Shown here in pieces: positions 20,646 to 31,509 of a DNA stretch of 64,000 nucleotides (the stretch's first letter is position 1; each line of letters starts with the position of its first letter). Both the position numbers and the translations under genes were made by a program. Origin of the DNA: Prostheceraeus crozeri (Eukaryota > Platyhelminthes > Polycladida > Euryleptidae); assembly GCA_907163375.1 (NCBI GenBank), contig CAJQUW010000558.1, positions 62,001-126,000 on the forward strand. The letters are read 5' to 3'. Under the pieces are notes generated by a model. It was not told the origin of the DNA. It was given only the letters and a program-made list of their open reading frames with translations, and did not search any database.

Positions 20646-22770
20646 CGCCCCCCAGGTCGACAGACCTCACACGCACACCACATCACTAAGTCACCGAATC
20701 TATCCGGCGGCTTCCTCTCGCGAATGCTACGACGTAAAATACTGGCCTCATTATCCTCATCATCTTCACCGCTTAAACCGCTTTCATCACTGTTTGAGTA
20801 TGTAGGAAACGTATCTAACGTACACTCCTCACCAGGGACTAGCCTTAGGTGCGAAACGTGGCGTGCAACGCCATCTTCATTCAGAATAACACTTACGCTA
20901 GAACAGATGCTAGTTATCCGATGGGGACCCGACCAAGTACTATCGCACCTCCCCGAAACACTCTTCAGGTAAACTCTGTCGCCAATACTGAAGGGATTTC
21001 TATCTAAATCCTCATACTTTGAACTTTCTTCCGAGTCAACCTGCTCAGGGCCTACCCGCTGGATGTGTTTACGCTCAGTAGTCACTCCTGGCTTCTTAGA
21101 GGTGGCTGCAAACATTAACTCGTAGGGGCTTTGCCGCTCACCGTCTCTACTATTATTTACCCAGAACGTTGCTTCTTCGATATCTCGGTTCGCTCGCTTG
21201 GCACATCTCTTAACAGTACGGTGGACTCGTTCTATAATTGCGTTGCCTTGCGGGCGATAAGCACTAGAAAAAACATGTTTAATCTCCCAATTATCGAATA
21301 GCTCATAGATATCTCTACTTCTAAACACGGTACCGTTATCGGATAACACCGAACTAGGAGGACCGAACTCCGCTATAATTTGAGACAACTGCATCGACAC
21401 TTCAGATGAAGACTCATTGCGCAGCCGTCTCCAAATAGTGTACCGAGATGAAAGGTCGATTATAGTCAAATAAGGAATCCCATTATAGTGAGTTATATCA
21501 ACTGCTATGTTCTGCCATATAACCGGACTAGTGCTGAAGGCGCCCTTATCCCAACTGAAATTCACCGCCGGATCTATCCTAGCACACCTGTCACAACTAC
21601 GGACGACTTTCTTTACTAGCCTCCTAGAAACCAAATTTCCTAGCTTCTATTTGGCTAGATTCAAGGTTCGATCTACACCAAAGTGGCACCTTTCGTGGAT
21701 CTTTTTAATTTCCATGAGGTTGCGGTTTTGATTATCTGCGCCCTCTGCTACAGCTGCGGATAGAACATTTGCTGTGTCTGCTTGATCTCTCATAACCTGT
21801 ATCCATTTTTGGGGGACACGAGTGAGGCTGTCCGAAATATTTTCAGCAGATTTCACTAAGTGCGGTTCGACTTTGATTTTTTCGGTTTCTATAATCTCTC
21901 TTAGAGTATCAAGTCGACGTTTGATAAGTCTTTCTGATAGAGCACGAGTCTTGACATTGTGCGTTTTATTGATAACTGCCGTCAACCATTTATACACAGT
22001 GGATGAATCAGTCTTAATAATTATGTCTCTCTTACCCCAGCGTAGGGCCATATTAAGCCCTTTGATAGCTGCGTCTAACTCACTAATATTGATATGTCCA
22101 GTGTCGTTATGTGGTCTCAACCACGAAGCGTCCTCTATTATCTTATCGTTAACTGTCAAGACAACACCTAGAGCTAGGTTGCTAGCATCAGCCCAAACAA
22201 CAATAGGACTATTTTCAGGGACCGGCCAACTTCCCCTCACTGGATCACCATTAGTCGCTATCTGCCGCATCATCTGATTAATGAGATCCATAACTGGCGT
22301 CGTGACACTATCATCCCACTTAAGCTGCGCTAACGAAGTCAAGCGTTGGAGGAAACTACAATAAACGCGCGACCGTTTCGAAGGCGCTGGACGCCGAAGG
22401 CCCGTCTGACCTGTTTTAACTTTGTACTTAACTTTCAAGAAAGCATCGACCTAAACTTGGGGAGTTTTCTCTAACACACTCTCATTAATCAAAATGATCT
22501 CCCGACGACTGGTCAACTATGTGAAACGCGCAACCACCCAGCAACTGGAAAGTGGCCTAACAGCTCTCCTATGATGCCATTAATTTGACGCCGAGAACAC
22601 TGTCCTGAAGGTATGGTGGGAATAGTTTTATCTCTTTGCCATGACAAGTCATCGTTCACTCGGATGCCCAGTACACGAACTCCTGCAGGATTCCCTAAGC
22701 TAACGGGTTCCTTGGTCAGTAATCCCCACTTTGACAGGTGATTTTTGACATGAGAGACGCCGTGATACCT

Positions 22771-23007
22771 TGTATTGACGCAAGGAAAAACAGCAATTCG
22801 TGTCAATAAGAAGGTGCTCTCTTCTCAATAGAACATGCTTATGTCATACTTGATGTGATATGAGTTTCAGCTTTATTCACAGCTAATGGTCAATAGTGAC
22901 GTCACATGCAGTTAGCACGGGAAGAGGGAAAGTCGCGATTAGATAATCACACACAGACTTCCAATATGCGAACGGAACGGCAACGCACAACAGCTCAAAC
23001 TCCCACA
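22771..23007 (-). repeat. Long terminal repeat (5' LTR of the minus-strand element)
   Basis: Same 237-bp sequence as 20409-20645 with about three differences, followed by the TCTAT target duplication. Confidence 0.92.
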
Positions 23008-23012
23008 TCTAT

Positions 23013-23631
23013 GAAACTCAATGGCCAAGTCAATAGGCACAGCTGAGTCTGATACGTTAATGGAAAGCCTGACAAAATTGTTGAAAAAGGATTTAGCGGA
23101 CGTCACATTCTGTTAACTGCCATTTCATCGAGTGGATTAATCGGGGCTAACTTTTTTTGAAGTTGCTATTGCATCTTATTGCATCTCATTGAAAATTATT
23201 ATTTGGTCATTTAACAGACATATTTGTGGCTTAGGCGATAGGGTGATCGGTAATTCCACAATTTTCCTCGAACAGGATGGGACTTCATCACATAACGGCT
23301 GCTCAGATGTGTTGCTGGCTCGGTGAGAAGTTCCGGGGACAGAGGGATCGGAATGTCGCTCGAATGGTCTTCACGGTCGTATATCACTCCTCTGATTTTC
23401 CGTTGTGAAAGGTGATAATTAATGAGAGACATGGTACACGCGGTACCGGAAAATACCAAGAAGAGTTCAAAACCTCTACAGAATTATTGAAGATAATTTT
23501 ATTCCACACAATGCTGAAGTCTGTTAAAAGCTCTGTCGTAGTGCGTCTGACAGAATTATCAGATGCGATAAGACGAAAAGCACTTTCAGAGCTACAGTAA
23601 ATACTTTTTGTGAATTATTCGTATTATTTTG
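23013..23631. other. No recognisable gene
   Basis: An 82-codon minus-strand open frame (23211-23459) is present but has no family resemblance that I can name; its composition is not obviously repeat-derived. Confidence 0.35.
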
Positions 23632-24345
23632 GCGTCGATTTCCACTCCCGATTCACTGATCTTTAATTGTGACGCAGACGACGTCGTTTTACTTTTGTCT
23701 GTTCTGGACTCACTCCTTGAGTCTCTTTCAGTACTCGGAGAAGAAGCATCACTAGTAGGCCTCTCTCTCAGCTATTCAAAGACAAAAATTCAGTCACTGT
23801 CTACTATTTAGCCATCACCATTCAACCAATGATCTGGTAGTGAATTTAGTCCTCCTCGGAACCCGGATTTCTAGCGAATGTATGTGAGATAAATAGACGT
23901 CTTAATTGTGCTCGGTCAGCTATTAATCGATTATCAAAAATGTAGCAGAAAAGTTCGTGCCCCAACGAAGCGTCGAATATTAAATGCCTGCGTTCTACCG
24001 ATGCTGCTATACGGCTGTGAGACATGGAGTCGTCCGGTTGCTGTAATCCCGTCCGGACGTTTTTCACCGCTCCTGGCTTCGCAACATCCTCGGCATTCGC
24101 TGGTACCCACATCAAGAATGAAGAAGTCTACTCGAGGTTTTGGAATCCATGCAAAATCTCCACCATCATTCGTCAACGTCGATTACGCCTTCTGGGCCAC
24201 GTTGTTCGCTCCAACCCGCATATTCTTGCAAGAAAAGCGTTAGAAACCCCCGCCGCATGGTGTGAGTCGCCCGCGTGGCCGACCGCAGCGTGGCCTTTCG
24301 CGATCTGTTCACCACGATCTGGTCAAGCGCATCCAAGGACAATCA
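23632..24345 (+). pseudogene. LINE reverse-transcriptase 3' fragment (RTE-like), broken
   Basis: Three successive frames carry consecutive pieces of the same protein type. First CDADDVVLLLSVLDSLLESL...GLSLSYSKTKI, the catalytic (Y)ADD box with the following GLxxxxxKT. Then TKRRILNACVLPMLLYGCETW, the LLYGCETW block. Then HIKNEEVYSRF, RQRRLRLLGHVVR and ARKAL, the C-terminal RRxRLLGHVxR block. This series is typical of RTE-like and related LINEs. At least two frameshifts separate the pieces, and everything upstream of the ADD box is missing. It is a different family from the CR1/Jockey-like copy at 15.3-18.6 kb. Confidence 0.75.
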
Positions 24346-26812
24346 AGTAAGTATAGTGTGTTAATGTCTTATAATTTCTGGTCACTGATTATTTTACTCC
24401 TTAGCAGGAGAAAAGGAGAAATTATGTCGATGTGGAGACGCAAAAGTGGACATATGCACTTGTACAAAGTTGCATCTGTCCAGACTGATTAATGCGCTGA
24501 TAATGCATCTGTTTTGGTTTGCAGTCTGCTTCAGTTACTTTTTTCATCTAAGTTTGTTGATTTATTCATCGGATGTGAATGACTGTCATGCCGACAAAAG
24601 ATGCACAGATTTTGAGATTTCATTGTATTTGTAAAGATTAACATCAAGTGATCGTGACATCAAGTTCTATGCAAGGTAAACTTTTGATGTCAATCGAATC
24701 ATTATCTTTTTTGATTTGTTTAGATTTTATCAATATGATCATTTGTGGTGGATTCCTACTTAAGATCTGATCGTGCATAGTCATAACAGAGTTTTGATGA
24801 TAATGCTTTGTTAGGCTGTTCGTGCAAGGCAAGTCCAAGCGTGGCTATATGCTATATGCCTATGTGAATTAAGTTGCATTCAACATATTGTCTTACGGTA
24901 TAGGTATATTTTCTGCTCATGTCCATCACTAGGATTAATCCTGAGACGGTGAATCAGATGAAGTCCCAAGAATACTCCTTCCCATCTGAGGGTGAGAGTG
25001 GTTGTCTTCATCGCAAGGTGCCCAGTCGATACCCGCGTCCAGGGGCGAACTTTTGCCCCGAAAGCTCTTTAAGGTTGCGTTTCACATAAGCGTAGCCACA
25101 ATTTAAAGTAGCATCAGTTTACCGCTTTGCCAATTATTGTCAATTATCTAGAATTTCCACACTAATTAATTTTCCTTCCATTTCGACAAATTCTACACAA
25201 TTCACATTTTTATTCTGAAAGCGGTATTAATTGGATGATCAACGAAGTCTATTTACGAGTTGAAAGGTTCAAGTCAATGTCCAACATTTGATATCATCCT
25301 TCACCTCAAAACTCATTCAAATTCAGCCACAGGAAAACTTAGAGTTTTAAATGAAGTTGGCAACCTGGAGAATTTGTCAATTTTTCCCCAAATATATAAA
25401 AAGGATGAATTGAGTGCTCGCTGTCAAATTTTGAAGTTTCTTTGTCATTGCGGAGCTACGAATGCTTTTTTCAAAAATTGATGTTTGGCCTATTAGCCAT
25501 TCATCCGCATGATTAAAAAGAAACAATTTATGTTGTCAAAATTTCGCCGCAGGCTTCATCGGGTGTGAATCAAAAAGTTAACTTCATAAATAGATTTCAA
25601 TAATAAATCAAAATTCAAAATCTTATACATTAACTATCCGAAGCGGAATAGAGCGGAAACAATGCGCTAAGTATGCATATCACAGATAAAGGTCCTTAGA
25701 AAAGTCTTAAAGAAAAGGAAGCTATCATACATAGGAAGCACAGACTAGCATTGAAAATACACAAGACGATTATGGTATGAAAGTGGTTGATGATAAAATG
25801 CCTAAATCATAAAATCAGGTATCTCTCAAGTTTCATCATGGTTGTCACGGGATTGATCTTACTGGCGGGATTATTGTCGGTTTTTCGAGGGATTAATTTT
25901 TTGTGAAAATCTAATTTTCGGATCATCAGCGTTGCATGTCATAATAATGTAATGCGCAGGTTATTTCGATGTACATGTGATTTGTTTGAATCAAAATATC
26001 ATTGTTGCGTATGCATCATATTGAAACTTTATTTACTGTATTTAATAAACAAAAAATAGCCAATATCCGGGATCCAAACGGAATGCGACTTGAATGTCTT
26101 TACGTTTGTGAACTCCGATGGTGCGTTCTATGTCATCCTGTTATCTGAATAATTACTGTATCCTTAATTCACAGGACTAACAACAAAAAATATCCTCACT
26201 TTTCCTTTTATTGTCTTAAGCCCTTTGTTAAACCTGATTGTTAAAACAACTTTCGGATAAATCAATTCATAGGCTAAAGTTCTGTTTACACACAGCCAAT
26301 CACCACCCGTGTGGATCAGACATGCCATTAATGATATTGGTGGACACTGAGAATGACGTCAGGGACATCCAATGAAGGGGGATTGATTCAGCAAATAATT
26401 CAGACCAACTCTGAGAAGTTGACAAAGCATAGAAGATGACTGTTCTCATCACCATATCATCGTTATAGCATGCGTCATGACTTTGTGTCGTATATGAAGG
26501 CACATAAATCATGAAAGGACACGGAAAAACACTAAATCCCATAATTCTCATTAATCCCGCCGTCCGGTTTCCATTTTGCCCGGATCGAAGTCTATCTTGA
26601 GTTTTGTATCCTTTTTAGTAAGCTTTTTGTGGTTGAGAATTGAATAGTTAACAATTCAATTTCGTGGCTTGTTCCAGAAAACATTAATCAACAACAAATA
26701 ACTATAGCAATTTAAATGGAAGATCATTAGACAAATTATTGAAACCCATCAAAGATTGTAGCAGAAACTCTCTTCATTAACAATTGTCAATCACAAAACT
26801 TGATAAACGCAG
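24346..26812. other. No recognisable gene
   Basis: AT-rich, with short open frames only. The palindrome AGGATTAATCCT near 24932 is the only local structure noted. Confidence 0.4.
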
Positions 26813-27884
26813 CTGCGCGGATGAGGGGGTTGAGCTGCGCGTGCACGGAGATCATGATTCTGCGCGGATGAGAGATCTGAGAAAAATTAACTTGGTTTTT
26901 GTAGTTGTAGACAGCTCGAAATCAGGTATTCACTACAAATCGGTTCACTTTTTTCAAATTACAGACTTACAATGTGTGTAACCTAAATGCTCACATAGAT
27001 TTATTTTCAATAAAGGTGTAGTCTCAGTCTCGCTGCATAAATCTAGGGCGTGCTGGACTACATAATCACTTTCATTTCAGGAGCGAAGCTATCCATTGCT
27101 TGTTGATAGCTGACGTCAAGAATGTTCGTTAAGGAGTAGAGATACCCAGGCCAGCATAAGCCTTTTGAAATCTGTACTGGACGGGGGATGAGGGATAACA
27201 GACATCCCACACGTGGGTAGGTCGCTAGCCTGGCAGTTTTTTGTTGTTTCAAATTTTCTCTAATCATCCTACGGTGTGAGTTTCCGTATCTTTTTTAAAT
27301 TTAAAGAGTGTGCTTTAATATCAATGCGCTTGGCTGTCTTCACAGCACCTATTCCTGAATGTCTTTTCTTATATTCCTAATGTATTTTCTTACAAATACG
27401 GGCCGGCATTTTGTCTTGTTTAATTGATGAGTAGAAATGCGAGATGTAGGCCTATGTCACGTATAATGCCTTTAAACTATATATATATATTGATTTTTGC
27501 AACAATTATTATCTTTTCATCCTTTCATGTAGCATGGCCAATATGCATTGATTATGTAGCTGCGTTGTGTTTACTATGTCTTCTGAAAAAAGACCTAGTC
27601 TGATAGAGGCCTAACTCTAACGATGGGCCTGTTTGTACATGAGACTCAAATGCAAATATGTAAATGACTATGATTTAGTGAAGTCATAGGCCCTATATCA
27701 CAATTTTATTATATTGATGCGATTCATTTCTAGCAGCTCATCAATGAGCGTTAATTACCAGATATTCATGCGTCTATTATGTACATGTTTCACAAAACTG
27801 ATTTCATATTCTAATTGCATATGTTCTATTAAAATTAGCATGTTCCTATATACCGTATACTCAAACTATGTCCAACAGGTATGT

Positions 27885-29390
27885 ATGGCTCCACCGAAAG
27901 TAAGTCGCTGCACAGTGTTTGTTGCCAATTGGCTATCAGAAAAGGATTACGCTGGAGAACTAATGAGTACATGGGCAGAAAAATCTAAGACAAGTGACGA
28001 AAAAGTGTATTGCAAAATCTGTCGTGAAACAATAAATGTCAAAAGTGGAGGTGTTACAAGAATGAAAGAACATGGAAACACCGAAAAACATAAGCGAAAT
28101 GCTGCAGACATCCGGCAATCCCGACCGCTGAAGGATTTCTTCGTTCAAAAAACTCCTGCAGTTGATATATCGGATGACATTTGTGACAGTGAAATTCGTT
28201 GGTGTCTACTTACGGCCGAACATGACTTGTCATACCGATTCAGTGATTCTGCTTGTGACACTTTGAAAAATATGTTTCCTGATAGCAAAATTGCCGAGAA
28301 AATGCAATGCAAAAGGATGAAGACCATGTACGTGACTGCATTCGGCATTGGGGCATGGATCAAAGATGATGTAATAAGTCCTCGGTTGAGAAGTGCTCCT
28401 TTCTGCCTGATGATAGATGAAGGATCTATCAGATATACAAGAAAATGGCTGGTCATTCTTGTAAGGTACATATCGGATGGGCAACCGCGCACTGATTTCC
28501 TGGGTATGGAAGAGCTGTCCACAGCAGCAGCAGCGCAAGACCTCGCGAACGTAATAAAATCACAATTGAGGTCCAGGAATATTCCCTTGGAAAATTGTCT
28601 TGGTGTTATGTCGGACAGTGCAAATATAATGCGTGGGGAGAAAGGCGGTGTTATCGCAAAGCTAAAGGGAGAGGTCCCTAACATTCTGGATATCGGAGGA
28701 TGCTGTTTGCACCATGTGCACAATTCTGCGTGCAAGGCTGTGGAAAAACTTGATATATCCCACATAGAAGAATTCCTCGAAGACTTGTTCCTTTATTTGA
28801 GGAACTCGAAATCCGCGAAGGCTTTCGAAGAGTTCCAAAAGCTGCTGGATATGGAACCTCTGGAATTTTTGCGGCATATTTCATCCAGATGGCTACAGAT
28901 CTATGATGTTGTTTCTCGACTCGTGCAATTGTATGATGCTCTGAAATCATTCTTTGATCAATTGCCCGCAACTGAAAAGAGGAGAAAGAGAGTTCAGGAC
29001 ATCGTGATCACATTGAATTCCCATGATACAATCATTTATCTTCATTTCCTCCTGTTCGCATTCCAGCCGTTGAAGGAATTTGAAATTCTGTTCCAGAAAT
29101 CGGACTCAGTCATCCATCTTCTGTATGGAAGGATCATTGATTTGATATCCCATGCTTTGTTATGCTTCGTAAAGCAACAACACGTCGATGATCTGAAAGA
29201 TCTAAAACAGATCGATGATATTCCACGAAAGAAACAGCTGCCTGATCACGAGCTTTTGATTGGTCGAAACACAAGACAGAAATTAAGAAACGATCACTTG
29301 ACAGCCACACAAGTTGCGTTGTTCTATGAACGTGTTCGAAGTAGTCCGGCAGCCAGAACGAGTTTCTGCAGGGAACAAGGCCGAAAATGA
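27885..29390 (+). CDS. hAT superfamily transposase, N-terminal and catalytic part
   Basis: 501 residues from the ATG at 27885. An upstream in-frame ATG at 27714 only adds a Ser/Cys/Tyr-rich stretch unlike the family. Residues ~41-70 form a BED/TTF-like zinc finger (VYCKICRETINV with Cys43 and Cys46, then His63 and His69). The RNase-H-like core shows FCLMIDEGS with the first catalytic Asp, GVMSDSANIM with the second, and GCCLHHVHN, the C-x-x-H insertion-domain motif. LRHISSRWLQIYDVVSRLVQL is the conserved Arg-Trp block. The style resembles the ZNF862/KIAA1586-like hAT group. The frame ends in a tail (SPAARTSFCREQGRK) that departs from the family, and the expected continuation appears 700 bases later at 30094, so an intron or an insertion lies between. 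Confidence 0.82.
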   Translation: MAPPKVSRCTVFVANWLSEKDYAGELMSTWAEKSKTSDEKVYCKICRETINVKSGGVTRMKEHGNTEKHKRNAADIRQSRPLKDFFVQKTPAVDISDDICDSEIRWCLLTAEHDLSYRFSDSACDTLKNMFPDSKIAEKMQCKRMKTMYVTAFGIGAWIKDDVISPRLRSAPFCLMIDEGSIRYTRKWLVILVRYISDGQPRTDFLGMEELSTAAAAQDLANVIKSQLRSRNIPLENCLGVMSDSANIMRGEKGGVIAKLKGEVPNILDIGGCCLHHVHNSACKAVEKLDISHIEEFLEDLFLYLRNSKSAKAFEEFQKLLDMEPLEFLRHISSRWLQIYDVVSRLVQLYDALKSFFDQLPATEKRRKRVQDIVITLNSHDTIIYLHFLLFAFQPLKEFEILFQKSDSVIHLLYGRIIDLISHALLCFVKQQHVDDLKDLKQIDDIPRKKQLPDHELLIGRNTRQKLRNDHLTATQVALFYERVRSSPAARTSFCREQGRK

Positions 29391-30093
29391 GACTTTCACA
29401 GATTGTACACCCCAATTGCCTACTACTATTCGGCGTCTGGCCTGCCACTAGTGAGTATTTTTGTTCTGACAGGATCATCAGAAAAAAACACAGTGCATCC
29501 CAATGGACGCAGATTGCAGTTTTTGGCTAAAATGAAAGTTTTTTTGTTTTCTTGTTCTCTCTGAAAAGGGAAAAACCTTAGTTATAAATTTTTGGCCAGA
29601 TTGCAATGTTTTCATCAAAATGTATAGTAGTGTGCATGCTTTATTTTGCATCTAGCATCTGCATGAGTTGAAATGTTTGAATGTGGATAAAAGTTGCGCA
29701 AAATGTTTGTGTTTTTGACATTGTAAGGCTCTCGCCAAATCTTAAAATGGTTTTAGAATATAAGAGGGGTGTAGGAATGAAAAAGAAATGATGACCTGAA
29801 GACATCATCCATTCCAAATTGAAAATTGCTGGGGAAAGCTTAATATTTCAGAGAGAATCAAAACAAACATACAATGACTTCAAACAAAAAAAATCTGCAA
29901 TCTGCGGATGATGGATGACATTTTTTCATTTTTTCCTGTCTGACAAGAAGAGGAACTCACTTAAACACTAAAACTGCAATGATCGTATAATAGGATAAGG
30001 GTGTAATTTCATTTGATTCATTCGGGGACTTCGGCACCGTCTCGTGCCTGCAACTCCTCATTCTCTGGCGCTGACTAAAGCTTTTTCGGTGAA
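29391..30093 (+). other. Gap splitting the hAT transposase: intron or insertion
   Basis: About 700 bases with no coding resemblance between two parts of one transposase. I could not find a donor/acceptor pair that restores the expected frame convincingly, so an inserted non-coding element is as likely as an intron. Confidence 0.4.
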
Positions 30094-30786
30094 TTGGTTA
30101 AGTCATTCGTTCATTATCTGCCATTTACTCGACGCCTGATCCGAGCCGTTCAATTCATTGACCCTTCTAGAAAGAATGGCGTGAGTGAGGCGGACATCGT
30201 ATACGCAGCAAAGAAACTTGGCGTCTCCTGTGATTATGACAGACTTCGGCTCGAATGGAGGCTCTACTTGTCAGAGCAAACGAAGGATGAAGTGAACATT
30301 CCGGAATTTTGGATCTCATCAAGCCACACAATATTACGTGAAGTTGCACAGCGGGCTTTGATACTTCCACATGGCTCATGAGGACTCATGAGTTGGTTGA
30401 AGCGCATTGTGACAGAAGACAGGAATCGTCTTCAAGACACATCCTTAAATGGACTGATATCAGTAAAGTCTTACTTGATTTCTCGTGGAATCACCAGTGA
30501 CACTTTTGAGATCTGCCAAGATTTACGTGTGAAGTGCAGAAATGCGAAAGCGGCATATGAAGCCGATTTACGACAGCGGAAAGAAAATGAGAAGGCAAAG
30601 CACGTGCAGAAAGAGCTGGAAATTTCGCAAGAAAGAGCAAGGAAGGAAGCCTTGAAACGAAAAGAAGAAGAACAGAAGGCAGCTGAAGAGCTAGCATCAA
30701 AGAAAAGGAAACTAGCCGAGGATTACCTTGCAGAAGCTCAGAAGCTCATGGCTGAAGCATCAGCAATCTCCAAAAAGCCCAAATAG
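30094..30786 (+). pseudogene. hAT transposase C-terminal part: dimerisation region and coiled-coil tail, one stop
   Basis: One frame throughout, interrupted by a single TGA at 30379-30381. The first part (SFVHYLPFTRRLIRAVQFID, WRLYLSEQ) corresponds to the end of the hAT core. ILREVAQRALILPHG and KRIVTEDRNRL...SLNGLISVKSYL correspond to the hAT dimerisation domain, with the usual NADVERGFS-type segment damaged around the stop where the word CTCATGAG is repeated. The last ~85 residues are very rich in Lys, Glu, Arg and Ala (QKELEISQERARKEALKRKE and onward) and should form a long coiled coil or charged helix, an unusual extension for a hAT transposase. Confidence 0.75.
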
Positions 30787-31509
30787 TTCCAGTGTAATGC
30801 TGTATCTGAGCAGGAAATATGAGTTGATTTTCGTGATGAGATTATTGCTGTAGCCTACATGTATACGTGTAAGCTAATGTACACGTAAATAAGCTAATTT
30901 TCTTTTCTAAGTAATCCATCTAATGCAAGCTGAGCTTTATTCATCCAACATTCATCAATACCGACCAATTGTAACGAAAATCAACTCGATATTTCCAGGT
31001 AGCCTTGTTTTTGTGTTATTGTTTTCACGTTCTGATGTCAAATTACGAGTATATATGGTAGCAAGACAGCAAGTAGGCTACATTTATATTGCATAAGTTT
31101 TTGTGTGGTTGTTTGTACCAACATGAGACTTCCAAAGTGATTTCCAAAGTTAGCATATAGTTTGTTTTTTGCAATAAGTCTTTGTTTTTATTACAGTCAA
31201 ATGTAACACATGTGTATAGTATGGGTAAGCGGACAAGGTCATTAATACATTGGTGGCCCATTAGTATCTGCAGTTATATAGGTCTATACCACTTATTACT
31301 GGGAAGATAAGTTTGATTTTAAGATTTCTTGCCATCATTACACGTTGCCTAGCTCGATCGGTATTGATATCAGAGAGAAATTCTCTCAGAAAGAAAGTCA
31401 GATTCAACCCCCAGGATCACAGCCATATTCGTTTTTATCAAAAGTACGTGTAGGGGTTCCTGGTTAACGGTTAAGTGAGCCTGCGCGGATGACATGGCTC
31501 TGCGCGGAT

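Larger units (their letters stand above)
20409..23007 (-). mobile_element. LTR retrotransposon fossil (Ty3/gypsy-like), young but broken
   Basis: Flanked by two 237-bp long terminal repeats and by the 5-bp direct repeat TCTAT (20404-20408 and 23008-23012). Parts recognisable between the LTRs on this strand, in order: the end of a reverse transcriptase (WLRVSHS region), an RNase H (VVWADASNLALGVVL, IKTDSS), and an integrase with CDRCAR, VLSDNGTVF and YRPQGNAIIERVHRTVK. The order RT, RNase H, integrase fits Ty3/gypsy; BEL/Pao cannot be fully excluded. The element is shortened compared with a full one and carries several breaks. The LTRs differ at only about three positions, so the insertion is recent. 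Fossil only. Confidence 0.88.
26813..31509 (+). mobile_element. hAT-type transposon, approximate limits from a shared subterminal word
   Basis: The transposase pieces at 27885-29390 and 30094-30786 are bracketed by the word CTGCGCGGAT, present at 26813-26822 and 26860-26869 on the left and at 31481-31490 and 31500-31509 on the right. Repeated short GC-rich words near both ends are typical hAT subterminal binding sites. Exact terminal inverted repeats and the 8-bp target duplication were not identified, so the limits are tentative. Confidence 0.4.

Noticed and set aside
25260-25481. 73-codon plus-strand frame as a small gene
   Set aside because: No family resemblance, no promoter or poly(A) context, and expected by chance in this amount of sequence.
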